Below are positions 8,955 through 18,424 of a DNA stretch of 64,000 nucleotides, piece after piece. The stretch is taken from contig NZ_FNPC01000003.1 of NCBI RefSeq assembly GCF_900107205.1, positions 310,001 through 374,000 on the forward strand, given 5' to 3'. The notes under the pieces were generated by a model that had not been told where the DNA came from, made no database searches, and saw nothing but the letters and a program-made list of their open reading frames with translations. Every line of letters begins with the position of its first letter. The first letter of the stretch is position 1. This stretch comes from Halopenitus persicus (GTDB taxonomy: Archaea > Halobacteriota > Halobacteria > Halobacteriales > Haloferacaceae). Made by a program: the position numbers and the translations under genes.

Positions 8955-9713
8955 TCAGACCGGCTCAAGCAACGATGGGTCGTCGTTCGACGGGTCGTTC
9001 ACGCGCTCGGAGACCGGATACGCGCGCAGGTCGTCGGGAGCGATCGGATCGAGCAGCGACGCCGCGGTCTCGGGGTCCCCGTGGAGATATCGCTCCTCCT
9101 CGTCCGGCTCGAGGATGACGGCCATCCGGTGGTGGAGGTCGGCCACGAGGTCGTTCGGCTCCGTCGTGACGATCGAGAAGGTCTCGACCGGTTTCGGGCC
9201 GGCGTCCGCGGTCGGGTCGGATGTCGCGGCATCCGCGTCGGAGCCGGACCCGTTCCCGCCGCCGTTTCGGGCCCCACCGACAAACCGGTCGAGCCCCGTC
9301 TGGGTCGGCCCGTCGGGTTCGGGGGGTTCCCAGCGTTCATATATCCCGGCCATCGCGAACGGGCGGTCGTCCGCGAACGCGACGCGATACGGACGCGTTC
9401 CGGACCCCGTCTCCACCCACTCGTAGAAGCCGTCAGCGGGAACCAGACACCGACGTCGCTCGAACGCCGACCGAAAGGCGGGTTTCTCCCGGATCGTCTC
9501 CGCACGTGCGTTGATCAGACCCAGTCGCTCGTCCGCCCAGGCGGGCGTCAGCCCCCACTCCAGCCGGCGCGCCTCGGCCGGCTCGTCGGCGGTGATCACG
9601 GGAAGTTTCTGGCCGGGGGCGCAGTTGTATCGCGGCGTCGCGTCGGGAAACGCCGCGTCGAAGCGGGCCCGGAGGTCGCCACGGGACGTCGACAGCGAGT
9701 ACCGGCCACACAT
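8955..9713 (-). CDS. SRAP/HMCES-type abasic-site protein
   Basis: A 252-residue SOS-response-associated peptidase family protein (YedK/HMCES) that covalently crosslinks abasic sites in single-stranded DNA to protect them during replication. The nucleophilic Cys2 is present (MCGRYSLST), with the conserved NARAET, DGFYEW and HHRMAVIL blocks carrying the Asn, Glu and His of the active site. An insert of about 45 Gly/Asp/Ala-rich residues (around 150-195, after YERWEPPEPDG) is absent from the usual family core. The start at 9711-9713 is obligatory because Cys must be residue 2. It is divergent from the exonuclease gene, with 108 bp between. Confidence 0.95.
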   Translation of the reverse strand: MCGRYSLSTSRGDLRARFDAAFPDATPRYNCAPGQKLPVITADEPAEARRLEWGLTPAWADERLGLINARAETIREKPAFRSAFERRRCLVPADGFYEWVETGSGTRPYRVAFADDRPFAMAGIYERWEPPEPDGPTQTGLDRFVGGARNGGGNGSGSDADAATSDPTADAGPKPVETFSIVTTEPNDLVADLHHRMAVILEPDEEERYLHGDPETAASLLDPIAPDDLRAYPVSERVNDPSNDDPSLLEPV

Positions 9714-9821
9714 ACGTCCGGCTGGGTCCGCGAACGACAAAAGCGCTCGTGCTCCTCGATGCCCACCCCCGGTCGACCGCATCGCGAGGGGTTCAAGTGA
9801 CCGGAGCGCGCCGGTGTGGGT

Positions 9822-10589
9822 GTGCGAATCGAGAACAGCTTCATCCCGGTCCGGGGCGTCGGCGAACGAACGGAGCGGCGGCTCTGGGAGCGGGGGATCA
9901 CCCACTGGGACGCCTTCGACCGGTCCGTCGACGTGCCGGGAGTCGGCGCGACGACCGCCGATCGGATCGACGCGTTCATCGACCGGGCTCGCGACCGGCT
10001 TCGGGCCGGTGACGCCGCGTTCTTCGACGACGCCTTCCCGAGCGACCAGCGCTGGCGGCTCTACGAGGACTTCCGGGCGGAGACGTGTTTCTTCGACATC
10101 GAGACGACCGGCCTCGACGAGCAGGCCAACCGGGTCACGACCGTGAGCTTCCATCGCGACGGCGAGACGACGACGCTCGTCGCCGGCGAGGACCTCACCG
10201 CCGAGGCGGTCCGCGACCGGTTGGCCGACGCGGCCGTGATCGCCTCGTTCAACGGCGCGCGCTTCGACGTGCCGTTCCTGGAGACGAACCTCGGCATCGA
10301 GGTCGACACCCCGCACCTCGACCTGCTGTACCCCTGCCGGCAGCTGGGGCTTTCGGGCGGGCTCAAGGCGATCGAATCCGAGATCGGCATCGAACGCGAC
10401 CGCCCCGACATCAGCGGTCGCGACGCCGTCCGGCTCTGGCGCGAGTACGAGCGCGGCGACGAGGAAGCGCTGGAGACGCTCGTCTCGTACAACCGGGCGG
10501 ACGCGCGAAACCTGGAGACGCTGGCCGACGTCGTCTGTGAGTCCCTCCACCGCGACGTCTTCGGATCGGTCGCCGACTCGGCGGAGTAG
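9822..10589 (+). CDS. YprB-like RNase H-fold 3'-5' exonuclease with helix-hairpin-helix N-terminus
   Basis: A 255-residue protein. Residues 1-60 form helix-hairpin-helix-like DNA-binding elements (PVRGVGERTERRLWERGI, VPGVGATTADRIDAFI). Residues about 88-250 are a DEDD-type exonuclease domain: FFDIETTGLD (first acidic pair), SFNGARFDVPFLE, then RDAVRLWREY and YNRADARNLETLADVV. It is most likely a 3'-5' nuclease in repair. GTG at 9822 gives MRIENSFIPV, preferred over the in-frame GTG at 9816. It is divergently oriented to SRAP, another DNA-damage protein, suggesting a shared repair context. No membrane or secretion signal. Confidence 0.88.
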   Translation: MRIENSFIPVRGVGERTERRLWERGITHWDAFDRSVDVPGVGATTADRIDAFIDRARDRLRAGDAAFFDDAFPSDQRWRLYEDFRAETCFFDIETTGLDEQANRVTTVSFHRDGETTTLVAGEDLTAEAVRDRLADAAVIASFNGARFDVPFLETNLGIEVDTPHLDLLYPCRQLGLSGGLKAIESEIGIERDRPDISGRDAVRLWREYERGDEEALETLVSYNRADARNLETLADVVCESLHRDVFGSVADSAE

Positions 10590-10707
10590 ACCGCCGAGTC
10601 GACCCCTCGACTGCCGAGTCGATCCCCGACGGCTAACTCGACCCGTGTCCGCTTGACCGCCCGACCGAACCGAAACGTTCCTACGCCGCGGCCGAGACGG
10701 CATCGGT

Positions 10708-12570
10708 ATGACGCCGTCCCCGGACGACCGTCCTTCCGAGCGCCGCCGAGGGCGGATCCGCGGCCTCGACCCGCGGACGTGGAACCGGAATGACCGCCGG
10801 ACGCGCGCCGCCGTCGCGACGATCGTCGTCTGTTCGCTTCTCGCCCGGACGGTCGCCCTGGGCGATCGACCGTTCCACTGGGACGAGGCACGGGTCGGGT
10901 ACTGGACGCTCCGCTCGCTCGAGACGGGGAGCTACGAGTACCGCCCGGTCGCCGGCGGACCGGTCGTGTTCCATCTGAGCCGACTCGCGCTTTCGGTCGC
11001 GCCGCCGAGCGACGCCCTCGCGCGGCTCCCGTTCGCGATCGCCGGCGGGCTTCTCCCGGCCATCGCGCTCGTCCTCCGTGGGCGGCTCGGCGACGACGAG
11101 GCGGTCGCCGCCGCGGCGGTGCTCGGGTTCGCGCCGCCGCTTGTCCACTACGGGCGCTTCCTGCGCGGGGACGTGATCGCCGCCGGCGCGACGCTCCTCG
11201 CGGTCGGTTGGCTCGTTCGCTGGACCGACTCCGGGACCGGATCCACCCGGCGTACCCGCTACCTGTACGGCGGCGTCGTCGCCTGGGCGGTGGCGCTGGG
11301 CGCGTCCGGGTTCGCGGTCGCGACGCTCGTGCTGGTGGTCGCCGCTGGACTCGTCACGCTCGACCGACCGCGGATCGAGGGACGGGCGTCGAGCCTCGGC
11401 GACGCGGCACGCCGTGGCGGCCGATGGCTCGTCGATCGCGCGACGCCGCTCGCCCGCGCGGCGTTCGTGTTCCTCGGGACGTGGGCGGTGCTGTTTCTCC
11501 CGCGCGGCTCCGGCGGCGACGCTGGCGACGTTCCCGGCGGACTCGCCGGACTCGTCACCGACCCGATCGGGCTGGCGACACGGACCTACGCGGCTCCCGT
11601 CGAGGCGTTCATCGGGGTTCGCGTGGTCGAGCGGGCCGGCACGCAGTTCCTCCCGTTCGTGACCGGCGCCGTCTCGACGGCGCTTGCGACCGCGGCGCCG
11701 CTCCTCGCCATCGCCGTAGCCGGGTTTCTCGCGGACCGGTACGGACTCCTGGGGGGAGCGACGGGGAAGCGAGCCGCGGGCGGCCGACCGATCGTCCTGT
11801 TCGCGTCCGTCTGGGCCGGCCTCGGCCTGGTCGGGTACCCGGTCGTGGCGGAGGTGGTCGCGCCCTGGACGCTCGTGCACGTGCTCGTGCCGCTGGCGGT
11901 GCCGGCCGGCGTCGGGATCGCGGCCGTCTACCGGTACGGTCGCCGGGCTGCGGGGCAGTCGCTGGGTTCGAACGCGACCGCTTCCGGCACGCACGACGGT
12001 CGTGAGGCCGTCACGCGTGACGCCGAGCGAGCGACTGCCGGCGAGGCCGATCGGGTGACAGCCGGAGATGCAGCACGGGTCGCGGCGGCCGGACTCGTGC
12101 TGTTCGCGCTCGTCGCCCACGCCGGCATCGTCACGCTCGATGACGTCGCAACCGATCCGGGACCCGAGTCGGCGCTCGCGCAGTACGGCCAGCCCGCAGA
12201 CGACCTCGAGCCGCTGGTCGGGGAGATGGAGGCGGCGATCGCGGACGCGGAGGGCGGGAACGCGCGCGTCGTCTGGGTCGGCGACCGGTTCCACCTCTCG
12301 ACGGAGGCGGTCGCGGACCGTCCCCCGATCGAGACCGAAGCGGACCGCGAGGCGTGGGGCGAACGGCTGCCGCTTCCGTGGTACCTCGAACGCACCGGTG
12401 CGGAGGTCGGGAGCGTGACCGCGCCGAGCGCCCTCGAAGGGGAGCCCGCGGTCGTGATCGCCGATCCGGACCACGAGGGGTCGCTCGACGCGATGCTCCC
12501 CGCGCACGAGTCGCGGACCCTGCGGCTCGGGCTCTGGAACCGCGAGGTCGTCGTGTTCATCGCGAGCTAA
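10708..12570 (+). CDS. TIGR03663-type membrane protein (Agl23-like, flippase-associated)
   Basis: A 620-residue polytopic membrane protein of the TIGR03663/Agl23-like group, related to GT39-type glycosyltransferases and linked to archaeal protein N-glycosylation. The first extracellular loop has the family signature RPFHWDEARVGYW with the Asp-Glu pair (about 51-63), followed by SYEYRPVAGGPVVFHLSRL. About ten hydrophobic segments fill 30-430, then comes a soluble region of about 190 residues (430-620). The stretch around 425-455 is repetitive (DAERATAGEADRVTAGDAAR). No agl genes adjoin, so its placement in the pathway is by family only. Confidence 0.87.
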   Translation: MTPSPDDRPSERRRGRIRGLDPRTWNRNDRRTRAAVATIVVCSLLARTVALGDRPFHWDEARVGYWTLRSLETGSYEYRPVAGGPVVFHLSRLALSVAPPSDALARLPFAIAGGLLPAIALVLRGRLGDDEAVAAAAVLGFAPPLVHYGRFLRGDVIAAGATLLAVGWLVRWTDSGTGSTRRTRYLYGGVVAWAVALGASGFAVATLVLVVAAGLVTLDRPRIEGRASSLGDAARRGGRWLVDRATPLARAAFVFLGTWAVLFLPRGSGGDAGDVPGGLAGLVTDPIGLATRTYAAPVEAFIGVRVVERAGTQFLPFVTGAVSTALATAAPLLAIAVAGFLADRYGLLGGATGKRAAGGRPIVLFASVWAGLGLVGYPVVAEVVAPWTLVHVLVPLAVPAGVGIAAVYRYGRRAAGQSLGSNATASGTHDGREAVTRDAERATAGEADRVTAGDAARVAAAGLVLFALVAHAGIVTLDDVATDPGPESALAQYGQPADDLEPLVGEMEAAIADAEGGNARVVWVGDRFHLSTEAVADRPPIETEADREAWGERLPLPWYLERTGAEVGSVTAPSALEGEPAVVIADPDHEGSLDAMLPAHESRTLRLGLWNREVVVFIAS

Positions 12571-12587
12571 CTGCCACGGTCGGTTCG

Positions 12588-12647
12588 GAACGAGTCGGAG
12601 TGGGACGAGTCGGAGTGGAACGAGTCGGAGTGGGACGAATCGGGACG
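12588..12647. repeat. 15-bp tandem repeat, four units
   Basis: Units begin at 12588, 12603, 12618 and 12633. Units 1 and 3 read gaacgagtcggagtg and unit 2 reads ggacgagtcggagtg, so the array alternates with a 30-bp higher-order period; unit 4 is diverged. It fills the gap between two convergent stops (12570 and 12686). Confidence 0.88.
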
Positions 12648-12685
12648 TCTCGGGTATTCAGCTCAGGCTTCCTGGATCGACCCCC

Positions 12686-13636
12686 TCACCGAAACCCCAT
12701 CGCCTCGATCTGCTCCTGGTACCGGTTGCGGATGGTGACCTCGGTCACCTGTGCGACCTGGGCGACCTCGCGTTGGGTCTTCTTCTCGTTGCACAACAGG
12801 GAGGCCGCGTAGATCGCCGCCGCCGCGAAGCCGGTCGGCGACTTGCCCGAGAGCAGCCCCTGCTCGGCGGAGACGTCGATGATCTCGGTGGCCTTCGTCT
12901 GGACCTCCTCGCTGAGGTCGAGCGCCGAGGCGAATCGGGGGACGAACTGCTTGGGGTCGACGGGCTTGAGCTCCAGCCCGAGCTCCTGGGAGATGTAGCG
13001 ATAGGTTCGGCCGATCTCCTTCTGGGGAACCCTGGAGACCTCGGCGACCTCGTCGAGCGATCGGGGGATCCCCTCCTGGCGGCAGGCGGCGTACAGCGCG
13101 GAGGTGGCGACGCCCTCGATCGACCGGCCCCGGATGAGGTCCTCGGCGAGCGCGCGTCGGTAGATGACGGAGGCGACCTCCCGAACCGAGCGGGGGACGC
13201 CCAGCGCGGAGGCCATTCGATCGATCTCCGAGAGCGCAAACTGGAGGTTCCGCTCGCCCGCGTCCTTCGTCCGGATGCGCTCCTGCCACTTGCGCAGCCG
13301 GTGCATCTGCGAGCGCTTTTCCGAGGAGAGGGACCGCCCGTAGGCGTCCTTGTCCTTCCAGTCGATCGTCGTCGTCAGCCCCTTGTCGTGCATCGTCTCG
13401 GTGATCGGGGCGCCCACGCGGGACTTCGACTGGCGCTCGGAGTGGTTGAACGCCCGCCACTCCGGCCCGCGATCGAGCTGTTGTTCGTCGAGCACCAGCC
13501 CGCAGTCGTCACACACCAACTCGTGGTCCGCGTCCGCGACGACCTCCGCGGAGCCACACTCCGGACAGGAGACCGTTTCGTCCGCCTCCTGCTCGGTCTC
13601 CCGCTCCTGCCCTCGCTGCCGGCTCGGACGTTCCAT
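12686..13636 (-). CDS. tfb: Transcription initiation factor B (TFB)
   Basis: Archaeal TFIIB homologue that recruits RNA polymerase to TBP-bound promoters; 316 residues. The N-terminal zinc ribbon (CPECG...CDDCG, about 24-46) is followed by the reader region ([12 protein letters not shown]), then two cyclin repeats (about 120-215 and 220-310). It ends in the recognition helix [20 protein letters not shown], which contacts the BRE. All zinc ligands are present. Haloarchaea carry several TFBs; which one this is cannot be judged. The first 20 residues are a charged extension. A TATA-like CTTTTAAATA at 13659-13668 precedes the start by 23-32 nt. Confidence 0.97.
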   Translation of the reverse strand: MERPSRQRGQERETEQEADETVSCPECGSAEVVADADHELVCDDCGLVLDEQQLDRGPEWRAFNHSERQSKSRVGAPITETMHDKGLTTTIDWKDKDAYGRSLSSEKRSQMHRLRKWQERIRTKDAGERNLQFALSEIDRMASALGVPRSVREVASVIYRRALAEDLIRGRSIEGVATSALYAACRQEGIPRSLDEVAEVSRVPQKEIGRTYRYISQELGLELKPVDPKQFVPRFASALDLSEEVQTKATEIIDVSAEQGLLSGKSPTGFAAAAIYAASLLCNEKKTQREVAQVAQVTEVTIRNRYQEQIEAMGFR

Positions 13637-13658
13637 ATAAGGTTTGTGGCTGGTGGCG

Positions 13659-13668
13659 TATTTAAAAG
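13659..13668 (-). promoter_or_regulatory. TATA box of tfb
   Basis: Minus-strand CTTTTAAATA lies 23-32 nt upstream of the TFB ATG. The sequence stands out from the GC-rich surroundings, and the spacing gives a leaderless transcript. Confidence 0.65.
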
Positions 13669-13799
13669 TTGGTGTCGGGTGCGTTATGATAACGCGGGTT
13701 CGATGGGACGGGATCCCGCTTCCCGCTGCCGGTTTCGTCGGCGGACGACTCGCAACCAGCCCGACGGGAACGGCCGGTCCGGTCCGGCCGACTACCGCC

Positions 13800-15206
13800 T
13801 CACTCGAGGTCGTCGACCGCGGTTTCGGCCGCGATCCGACCGTAGACGGCGGCGTTGGTGAGGCCGGTTCCGCCGGGGTAGTTGTTGTAGAACAGGCCGC
13901 CCGTCGCGTTCCCGGCGGCGTAGAGTCCGGGGATGGGGTCGTCGCGCGTGTCGAGCACCTCGGCGTCGGGCGTGACGGCCACGCCGCCGAACCCGAACGT
14001 CATGCCGCCGGTCACCGGATAGCCGGTGAAGGGCGGCTCGTCGATCGGGAGCGCCCAGTTGGACTTGGGCGGGTCGACGTCGGGCGCGTCGTTCCCGTCG
14101 AGGACGTTCGGCTCGTACGCGTCGAGGCCGTCTCCCTCGACCGTGCAGGCCTCGTTGAACCGCTCGATCGTCTCGACGGCGGTCTCGGGGTCCTCGACGT
14201 CGAGGCGTCTGACGAGGGATTCGATCGAGTCGGCCGTGACGGCCCGGCCGGGCCCCATGTGCGCGACGTCGTCGACGGTCTTCGAGTCGACGACGATGAA
14301 CGCCTCGTGGTAGGGCTGCTCGAAGATCTCCCGACCGAACTTCGCGTAGGTGTGTGCGCGCGCGTCCTCGCCCTCGTCGACGAACCGCTCGCCGTCGTGG
14401 TTGAGGATGACGCCGTACTGGTAGCCGTCGATCCGGGTGATCCCGCCCTCGACATCGGGCGATTGGACGTCGATGATCGCCATGTGGGCGTCGCCCCACT
14501 CGCCCTCCGATTTGGCGCCGACGTCCATCGCGGCGTCGAGCGCCTCGCCGGTGTTGTACCGGCTGCCGCGGACCTTCATGTTCCCGTATCCGGGGCCGTA
14601 ATACCGGGTTCGGCGCTCCTTGCTCGAGCCGTAATCGCCGGCCGCGAGGATCACGGCATCGCCCTCGAAGAGCGTGCGGCGTCCCTTGTGGCGGGCTTCG
14701 ACGCCGGAGACCGTCCCGTCGTCGTCGCGCCGAAGGGACCGGGCTTCGGCCTCGTAGAAGATCTCGACGCCATACTCCTCGACGATCTCGACGATCTCGT
14801 CGACCATGTCCTCGCCGTGGAGCCAGACGCGTCCCGCGGTGTAGCCGGGATGGGGCGCCTGATACTCCCAGCTGACGCCGTGGTCGGTCAGCCACTCGAA
14901 GGTCGCCGGCGACTCGGAGACGAGCCGGTCGACGAGGTCCTCGTCGGCCCGGTAGTTCGTCACCTGCATGATGTCCGAGTAGAAGTCGGCGGTCGAGTAG
15001 TCCTCGACGTTGAAGCTCGCGTCGACGTCGACGTCCGCGGTCGGGATCCGGAACGACTCGGTGAACCGGGTATGGCCGCCGCGGTGTTCCTTCGGGCTCT
15101 TCTCGAGGAGACAGACGGACTGGTCAAGCTCCGCCGCGCGGAGTCCGGCGGCGAGACCGGCGATGCCACAGCCAATGACGACGATGTCGAAGGAGTGTCG
15201 GTTCAT
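13800..15206 (-). CDS. FAD-dependent dehydrogenase/fumarate-reductase-like flavoprotein (TcuA-like)
   Basis: A 468-residue flavoprotein of the succinate dehydrogenase/fumarate reductase/3-ketosteroid dehydrogenase superfamily. The N-terminal dinucleotide fold is [19 protein letters not shown] (about 8-28), then [13 protein letters not shown]. The C-terminal FAD motif is [20 protein letters not shown], followed by [17 protein letters not shown]. Middle blocks such as [16 protein letters not shown] resemble the tricarballylate dehydrogenase TcuA/CobZ group, but the substrate is not proven. It has no signal peptide, so it is cytosolic. It stands alone: no tcuB or tcuC electron-transfer partner adjoins. 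A precise substrate call would be a guess. Confidence 0.85.
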   Translation of the reverse strand: MNRHSFDIVVIGCGIAGLAAGLRAAELDQSVCLLEKSPKEHRGGHTRFTESFRIPTADVDVDASFNVEDYSTADFYSDIMQVTNYRADEDLVDRLVSESPATFEWLTDHGVSWEYQAPHPGYTAGRVWLHGEDMVDEIVEIVEEYGVEIFYEAEARSLRRDDDGTVSGVEARHKGRRTLFEGDAVILAAGDYGSSKERRTRYYGPGYGNMKVRGSRYNTGEALDAAMDVGAKSEGEWGDAHMAIIDVQSPDVEGGITRIDGYQYGVILNHDGERFVDEGEDARAHTYAKFGREIFEQPYHEAFIVVDSKTVDDVAHMGPGRAVTADSIESLVRRLDVEDPETAVETIERFNEACTVEGDGLDAYEPNVLDGNDAPDVDPPKSNWALPIDEPPFTGYPVTGGMTFGFGGVAVTPDAEVLDTRDDPIPGLYAAGNATGGLFYNNYPGGTGLTNAAVYGRIAAETAVDDLE

Positions 15207-15465
15207 TATCGGGGTGTCGTCTCGGATCGATGGTCGGGTTGGTCGTCGGTCCGGCTCGATCCGAAGCCGGCTCGACCCGGAGCCGGAGCGACCGTCGGAT
15301 CGGCCCGATCGTCGGCTTCGCTCGCGTTCAGTATTGCCATCGATCGCAATCGGGCGTTGGGTCAGCAGTAACTTAACCGTTCACGCGAACGGTCCCGTCC
15401 ATCGCCGTGTGATAACTACTGCGCATTTACAAAGATACTTGTATAACCAGAGAATATGTAGTCGT

Positions 15466-15867
15466 ATGAGCACCACCGATTCCACGAGCGTCGACGGACC
15501 GATCGCGGGGTGTCGACCGGCGGACGTCGAACCCGTCGTCGTCGACGGCACCGATCTCGAGAGCACCGCCCCCGAGTACCTGCGTGACCTCAAGTCCGAA
15601 CTGTCGCAACGGGGCTACCAGCCCGCGGCGCTGGCGGTGCGGGCGTGTTTCGCGGAGGACTGTTCGCTCGCCACCCAGGAGGAGGCCGACCGGCTTCGCG
15701 GGTTCGTCCGCGCGGCCGCGTTCCTCGGTGCGGGCCGGATCGAGATCGCGATCGAGGACGTCGCCGAGCCGGAGACCGTGGAACCCGCGATCGCCGCCCT
15801 CTCCGAGCGGGCCGCGCGCGAGGGCGTCACGCTCCGACTCACCGGCGACGCCGAGATCGCCGGCTGA
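15466..15867 (+). CDS. Small conserved-looking haloarchaeal protein, function unknown
   Basis: A 133-residue acidic protein I do not recognise. It has a disordered N-terminal 30 residues, then a compact alpha/beta pattern: LRDLKSELSQRGYQPAALAV, a cysteine pair in RACFAEDCS, helices around LRGFVRAAAFLGA, a strand RIEIAIEDV, a helix, and a final strand GVTLRLTG. The ATG at 15466 is preceded by an AT-rich promoter-like stretch (about 15430-15457). It ends 4 bp before the adenine methyltransferase ATG, so the two are very likely one operon and this product may be an accessory to it. No catalytic motif is visible. Confidence 0.8.
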   Translation: MSTTDSTSVDGPIAGCRPADVEPVVVDGTDLESTAPEYLRDLKSELSQRGYQPAALAVRACFAEDCSLATQEEADRLRGFVRAAAFLGAGRIEIAIEDVAEPETVEPAIAALSERAAREGVTLRLTGDAEIAG

Positions 15868-15871
15868 TCGT

Positions 15872-16549
15872 ATGGCCTCGCGGCGCTCCCTGGCGACGAA
15901 ACTCGGCGTGGTCGCCGGCTTCGAGCAGCCGAGCGCCTCGCTCGAGCAGTACCCGACGCCGCCGGAACTGGCCGCACACGTCGTCCACCTTGCCGACCTC
16001 CAGGGCGACGTCGAGGGACGAACGGTCGTCGACCTCGGGTCCGGGACCGGGATGCTCGCGCTGGCGGCCGCGCTCCGCGGCCCGGCGCGGGTGGTCGGCC
16101 TCGAGGTCGACGCCGACCCGATCCGAACCGCCCGCGAGAACGAGCGACGCGTCGGGACGAACGCTCCGGTCCACTGGGTTCGCGGTGACGCGACCCACCC
16201 CCCGCTCCGGATCGCCGAACCCACGACGGTCCTGATGAATCCCCCGTTCGGCGCCCAGGACGGGAACCGCCACGCCGACCGCGGGTTCCTCGCGGCCGCC
16301 GGCGCGATCGCCGACGTCTCCTACTCGGTCCACAACGGCGGCAGCGAGGAGTTCGTCCGCGCGTTCGCCGCCGATAACGGCGGGACGGTCACTCACGCCT
16401 TCGCCGCCGAGCTGGACATCGAGAACCGGTTCGACCACCACACCGCCGACTCGGCCGCGATCGACGCCGAGGTCTACCGGATCGAGTGGACTAGCGACGA
16501 GTCGGCGGCCGACGCGGCGCGCTCCGATGGGTCGACGTCGGGAGCCTGA
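15872..16549 (+). CDS. METTL5-like N6-adenine RNA/DNA methyltransferase
   Basis: A 225-residue class I methyltransferase. It shows LEQYPTPPELAAHVV, SAM motif I VVDLGSGTGMLALAAAL (about 50-66), VVGLEVDADP, and the catalytic TVLMNPPFGAQDGNRHADR (about 117-135) with the NPPF signature of N6-adenine enzymes. The arrangement matches the METTL5/HemK-like archaeal group, whose human member methylates 18S rRNA. An rRNA adenine is therefore the likely substrate. The start ATG at 15872 lies 4 bp after the previous stop. The last 76 bp overlap the 3' end of the convergent rhomboid gene; the overlapped tail is low-complexity (DESAADAARSDGSTSGA). Confidence 0.9.
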   Translation: MASRRSLATKLGVVAGFEQPSASLEQYPTPPELAAHVVHLADLQGDVEGRTVVDLGSGTGMLALAAALRGPARVVGLEVDADPIRTARENERRVGTNAPVHWVRGDATHPPLRIAEPTTVLMNPPFGAQDGNRHADRGFLAAAGAIADVSYSVHNGGSEEFVRAFAADNGGTVTHAFAAELDIENRFDHHTADSAAIDAEVYRIEWTSDESAADAARSDGSTSGA

Positions 16550-18339
16550 TCGCCGTCACCCGCTGCAAGCGCAGCCACCCCGGCATCGACCGCTCCGCTT
16601 CCGACCGCCCCGCTTCCGACCGCCCCGCTTCCGACCGCCCCGAGATCGATCTCCCGCGCCCGTTCCCGTCCCTCGTACCGCTCGGCCTCGAGGACCCGGA
16701 CCCGCGTTCCGTTCGTCTCGGCGTAGATGCGCCGGTCCTCGCGGACGAGGCGGATCCCGGAGAGGCGAACCGACTCGTTGTCGGCCGGAAGCGGCGCGGT
16801 CTCCGTGTCGTTCCCGTGTGCGACGGTGACCTCGAAGACGCCCTCCCGGGCCGCCACGGTCACGTTTCGCCCCGCGATCGTCGGCTCGGCGGTCGCCGAG
16901 TCGGAGACGTGGACGGTCCGCCGATCGCCGTCGTGCTCGAGATCGACCCGGTAGCTCACGCCCGCCCCGACCGCGCGCCAGCCGGTCCGGTGTGCGGTGA
17001 CGGTCTCGCGCCAGCCGACGCCGCCGACGGCGACGTCACGGGAGCCCCAGTAGGCGAGATTCCCCCGGGAGACGGCGGTGATCCAGACGTCGCGCTCCTC
17101 GTTTTTGACGATCACCCCGGAGGTCGTGACGTTCGTCGCCCCCTCGAACGCCTCGACGTCGATCACGTTCACCAGCTGGTTGGGCACGTCCTCCGCGTAG
17201 GTCACCTCGTAGCCCTCGATCTCGACCGGCGTTCCGGGCGTCTCCTCGTCCGAGACGGTGATGAGGTTCGGGACGACCGAGGGGCCGACCAGGATCCCGA
17301 GCGCGGCCACCACCAACACGACGCCGACGATCCGCGGCGTGGCCGACCGGAGGGCTTCACGCATCGTCTCCGGGTTCGGAACCGCGTACGCCGGCAGCAG
17401 CGGTCGGTCGCTTCCGGCGACCGCGAGCGTGACGATCGCCGCAAGCAGGGCGACGAGCGCGACGCCGGCCGCCCGGTAGAGGACGTATCGCTCGTTCCCG
17501 AGGTACCAGTAAACCGCCCACAACGACCGCGAGGACGCGAACAGGAGGACGCCGGCGAAGACGACGACCGCGGACCGGGTCGCCGTTTCGCGGCGGCGGA
17601 GGAGGACGATTCCGACCAGGACGCCGAGCAGCAGTCCGACCGCGTGTCCCTGGATCGAGACGTTCGCCCACCACGGCGCGCCGTAGGAGGGATTCGCGGC
17701 GGCCCGCGTGACGGGCGTTCTGAACGCGTTGTACAGCAGGCTCACGAGCGACGAGCCGGCGAGTCCGACGATCGACCCGAGCGGGTAGTGGACGAGCGCG
17801 ACCCCCCAGAGCGCGAAGACGACCCCGGAGAAGCCGATGACGGGGCCGATCGAGAGGACGCTCGAGAGAACTGCACCGCCGATGATCGCGCCCGGAACGA
17901 CCAGGAACGCTCGAACGTATGGATTCGAACGCCACGACGCGAACGAACTCGCCCCGCGAGCGCGCGGATAGTGTCCGTAGGCGTACTCGGCGAGCGTGCC
18001 CGCGACGAGAGTCGCCAGGAGGTTGCCCGTGAGGTGGCCGAGGCTCGCGTGCGAGAGCCCCGCGAGAAGCAGCCCCTCGAGGTAGAAGTACGACCACGCG
18101 CGGAACGGGATCACGACCGGCGAACTGGGGTCGTCGATCCCCCGCTGGACGAACAGGTAGACGCAGATAACGACGCCCACGGCGACGAGCGTTCCCCACG
18201 GGACGCCGCGGAGAAGCCGGGAGCGGATCCGCCGCCCCCATCGCCCGCGCGGACGGTCGATCGCCCACACGACCGCGAACGCGAGAAGGAACGCGACCGG
18301 GACGGTTAGCCGGTGGATCGAGTCCCACTCCGGAAGCAT
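16474..18339 (-). CDS. Rhomboid-family intramembrane serine protease with long C-terminal domain
   Basis: A 621-residue membrane protease. The six-helix rhomboid core spans about 60-255: HASLGHLTGNLLATLVAG, GPVIGFSGVVFALWG with the catalytic Ser at about 171, and NVSIQGHAVGLLLGVLVG with the catalytic His at about 232. Further helices reach about 360. A soluble domain of about 250 residues follows (TPVEIEGYEVTYAEDVPNQ onward), a C-terminal extension common in haloarchaea. The final part contains three five-residue GAVGS repeats, encoded by a 15-bp repeat near 16596-16640. Its 3' end overlaps the convergent methyltransferase by 76 bp. Substrates unknown. Confidence 0.9.
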   Translation of the reverse strand: MLPEWDSIHRLTVPVAFLLAFAVVWAIDRPRGRWGRRIRSRLLRGVPWGTLVAVGVVICVYLFVQRGIDDPSSPVVIPFRAWSYFYLEGLLLAGLSHASLGHLTGNLLATLVAGTLAEYAYGHYPRARGASSFASWRSNPYVRAFLVVPGAIIGGAVLSSVLSIGPVIGFSGVVFALWGVALVHYPLGSIVGLAGSSLVSLLYNAFRTPVTRAAANPSYGAPWWANVSIQGHAVGLLLGVLVGIVLLRRRETATRSAVVVFAGVLLFASSRSLWAVYWYLGNERYVLYRAAGVALVALLAAIVTLAVAGSDRPLLPAYAVPNPETMREALRSATPRIVGVVLVVAALGILVGPSVVPNLITVSDEETPGTPVEIEGYEVTYAEDVPNQLVNVIDVEAFEGATNVTTSGVIVKNEERDVWITAVSRGNLAYWGSRDVAVGGVGWRETVTAHRTGWRAVGAGVSYRVDLEHDGDRRTVHVSDSATAEPTIAGRNVTVAAREGVFEVTVAHGNDTETAPLPADNESVRLSGIRLVREDRRIYAETNGTRVRVLEAERYEGRERAREIDLGAVGSGAVGSGAVGSGAVDAGVAALAAGDGDQAPDVDPSERAASAADSSLVHSIR

Positions 18340-18424
18340 ACCCCGGATTCGATCGTGGTCGGTGAATAGCCTTCGGGTCGGTTGCGGTCCGATAACGGGC
18401 GTCGCGATCGCCGCGGTCGCGGGG

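Noticed and set aside
13800-15206. Calling the flavoprotein succinate dehydrogenase subunit A
   Set aside because: It lacks the SdhA length and partners; pattern is closer to TcuA/ketosteroid-type dehydrogenases.
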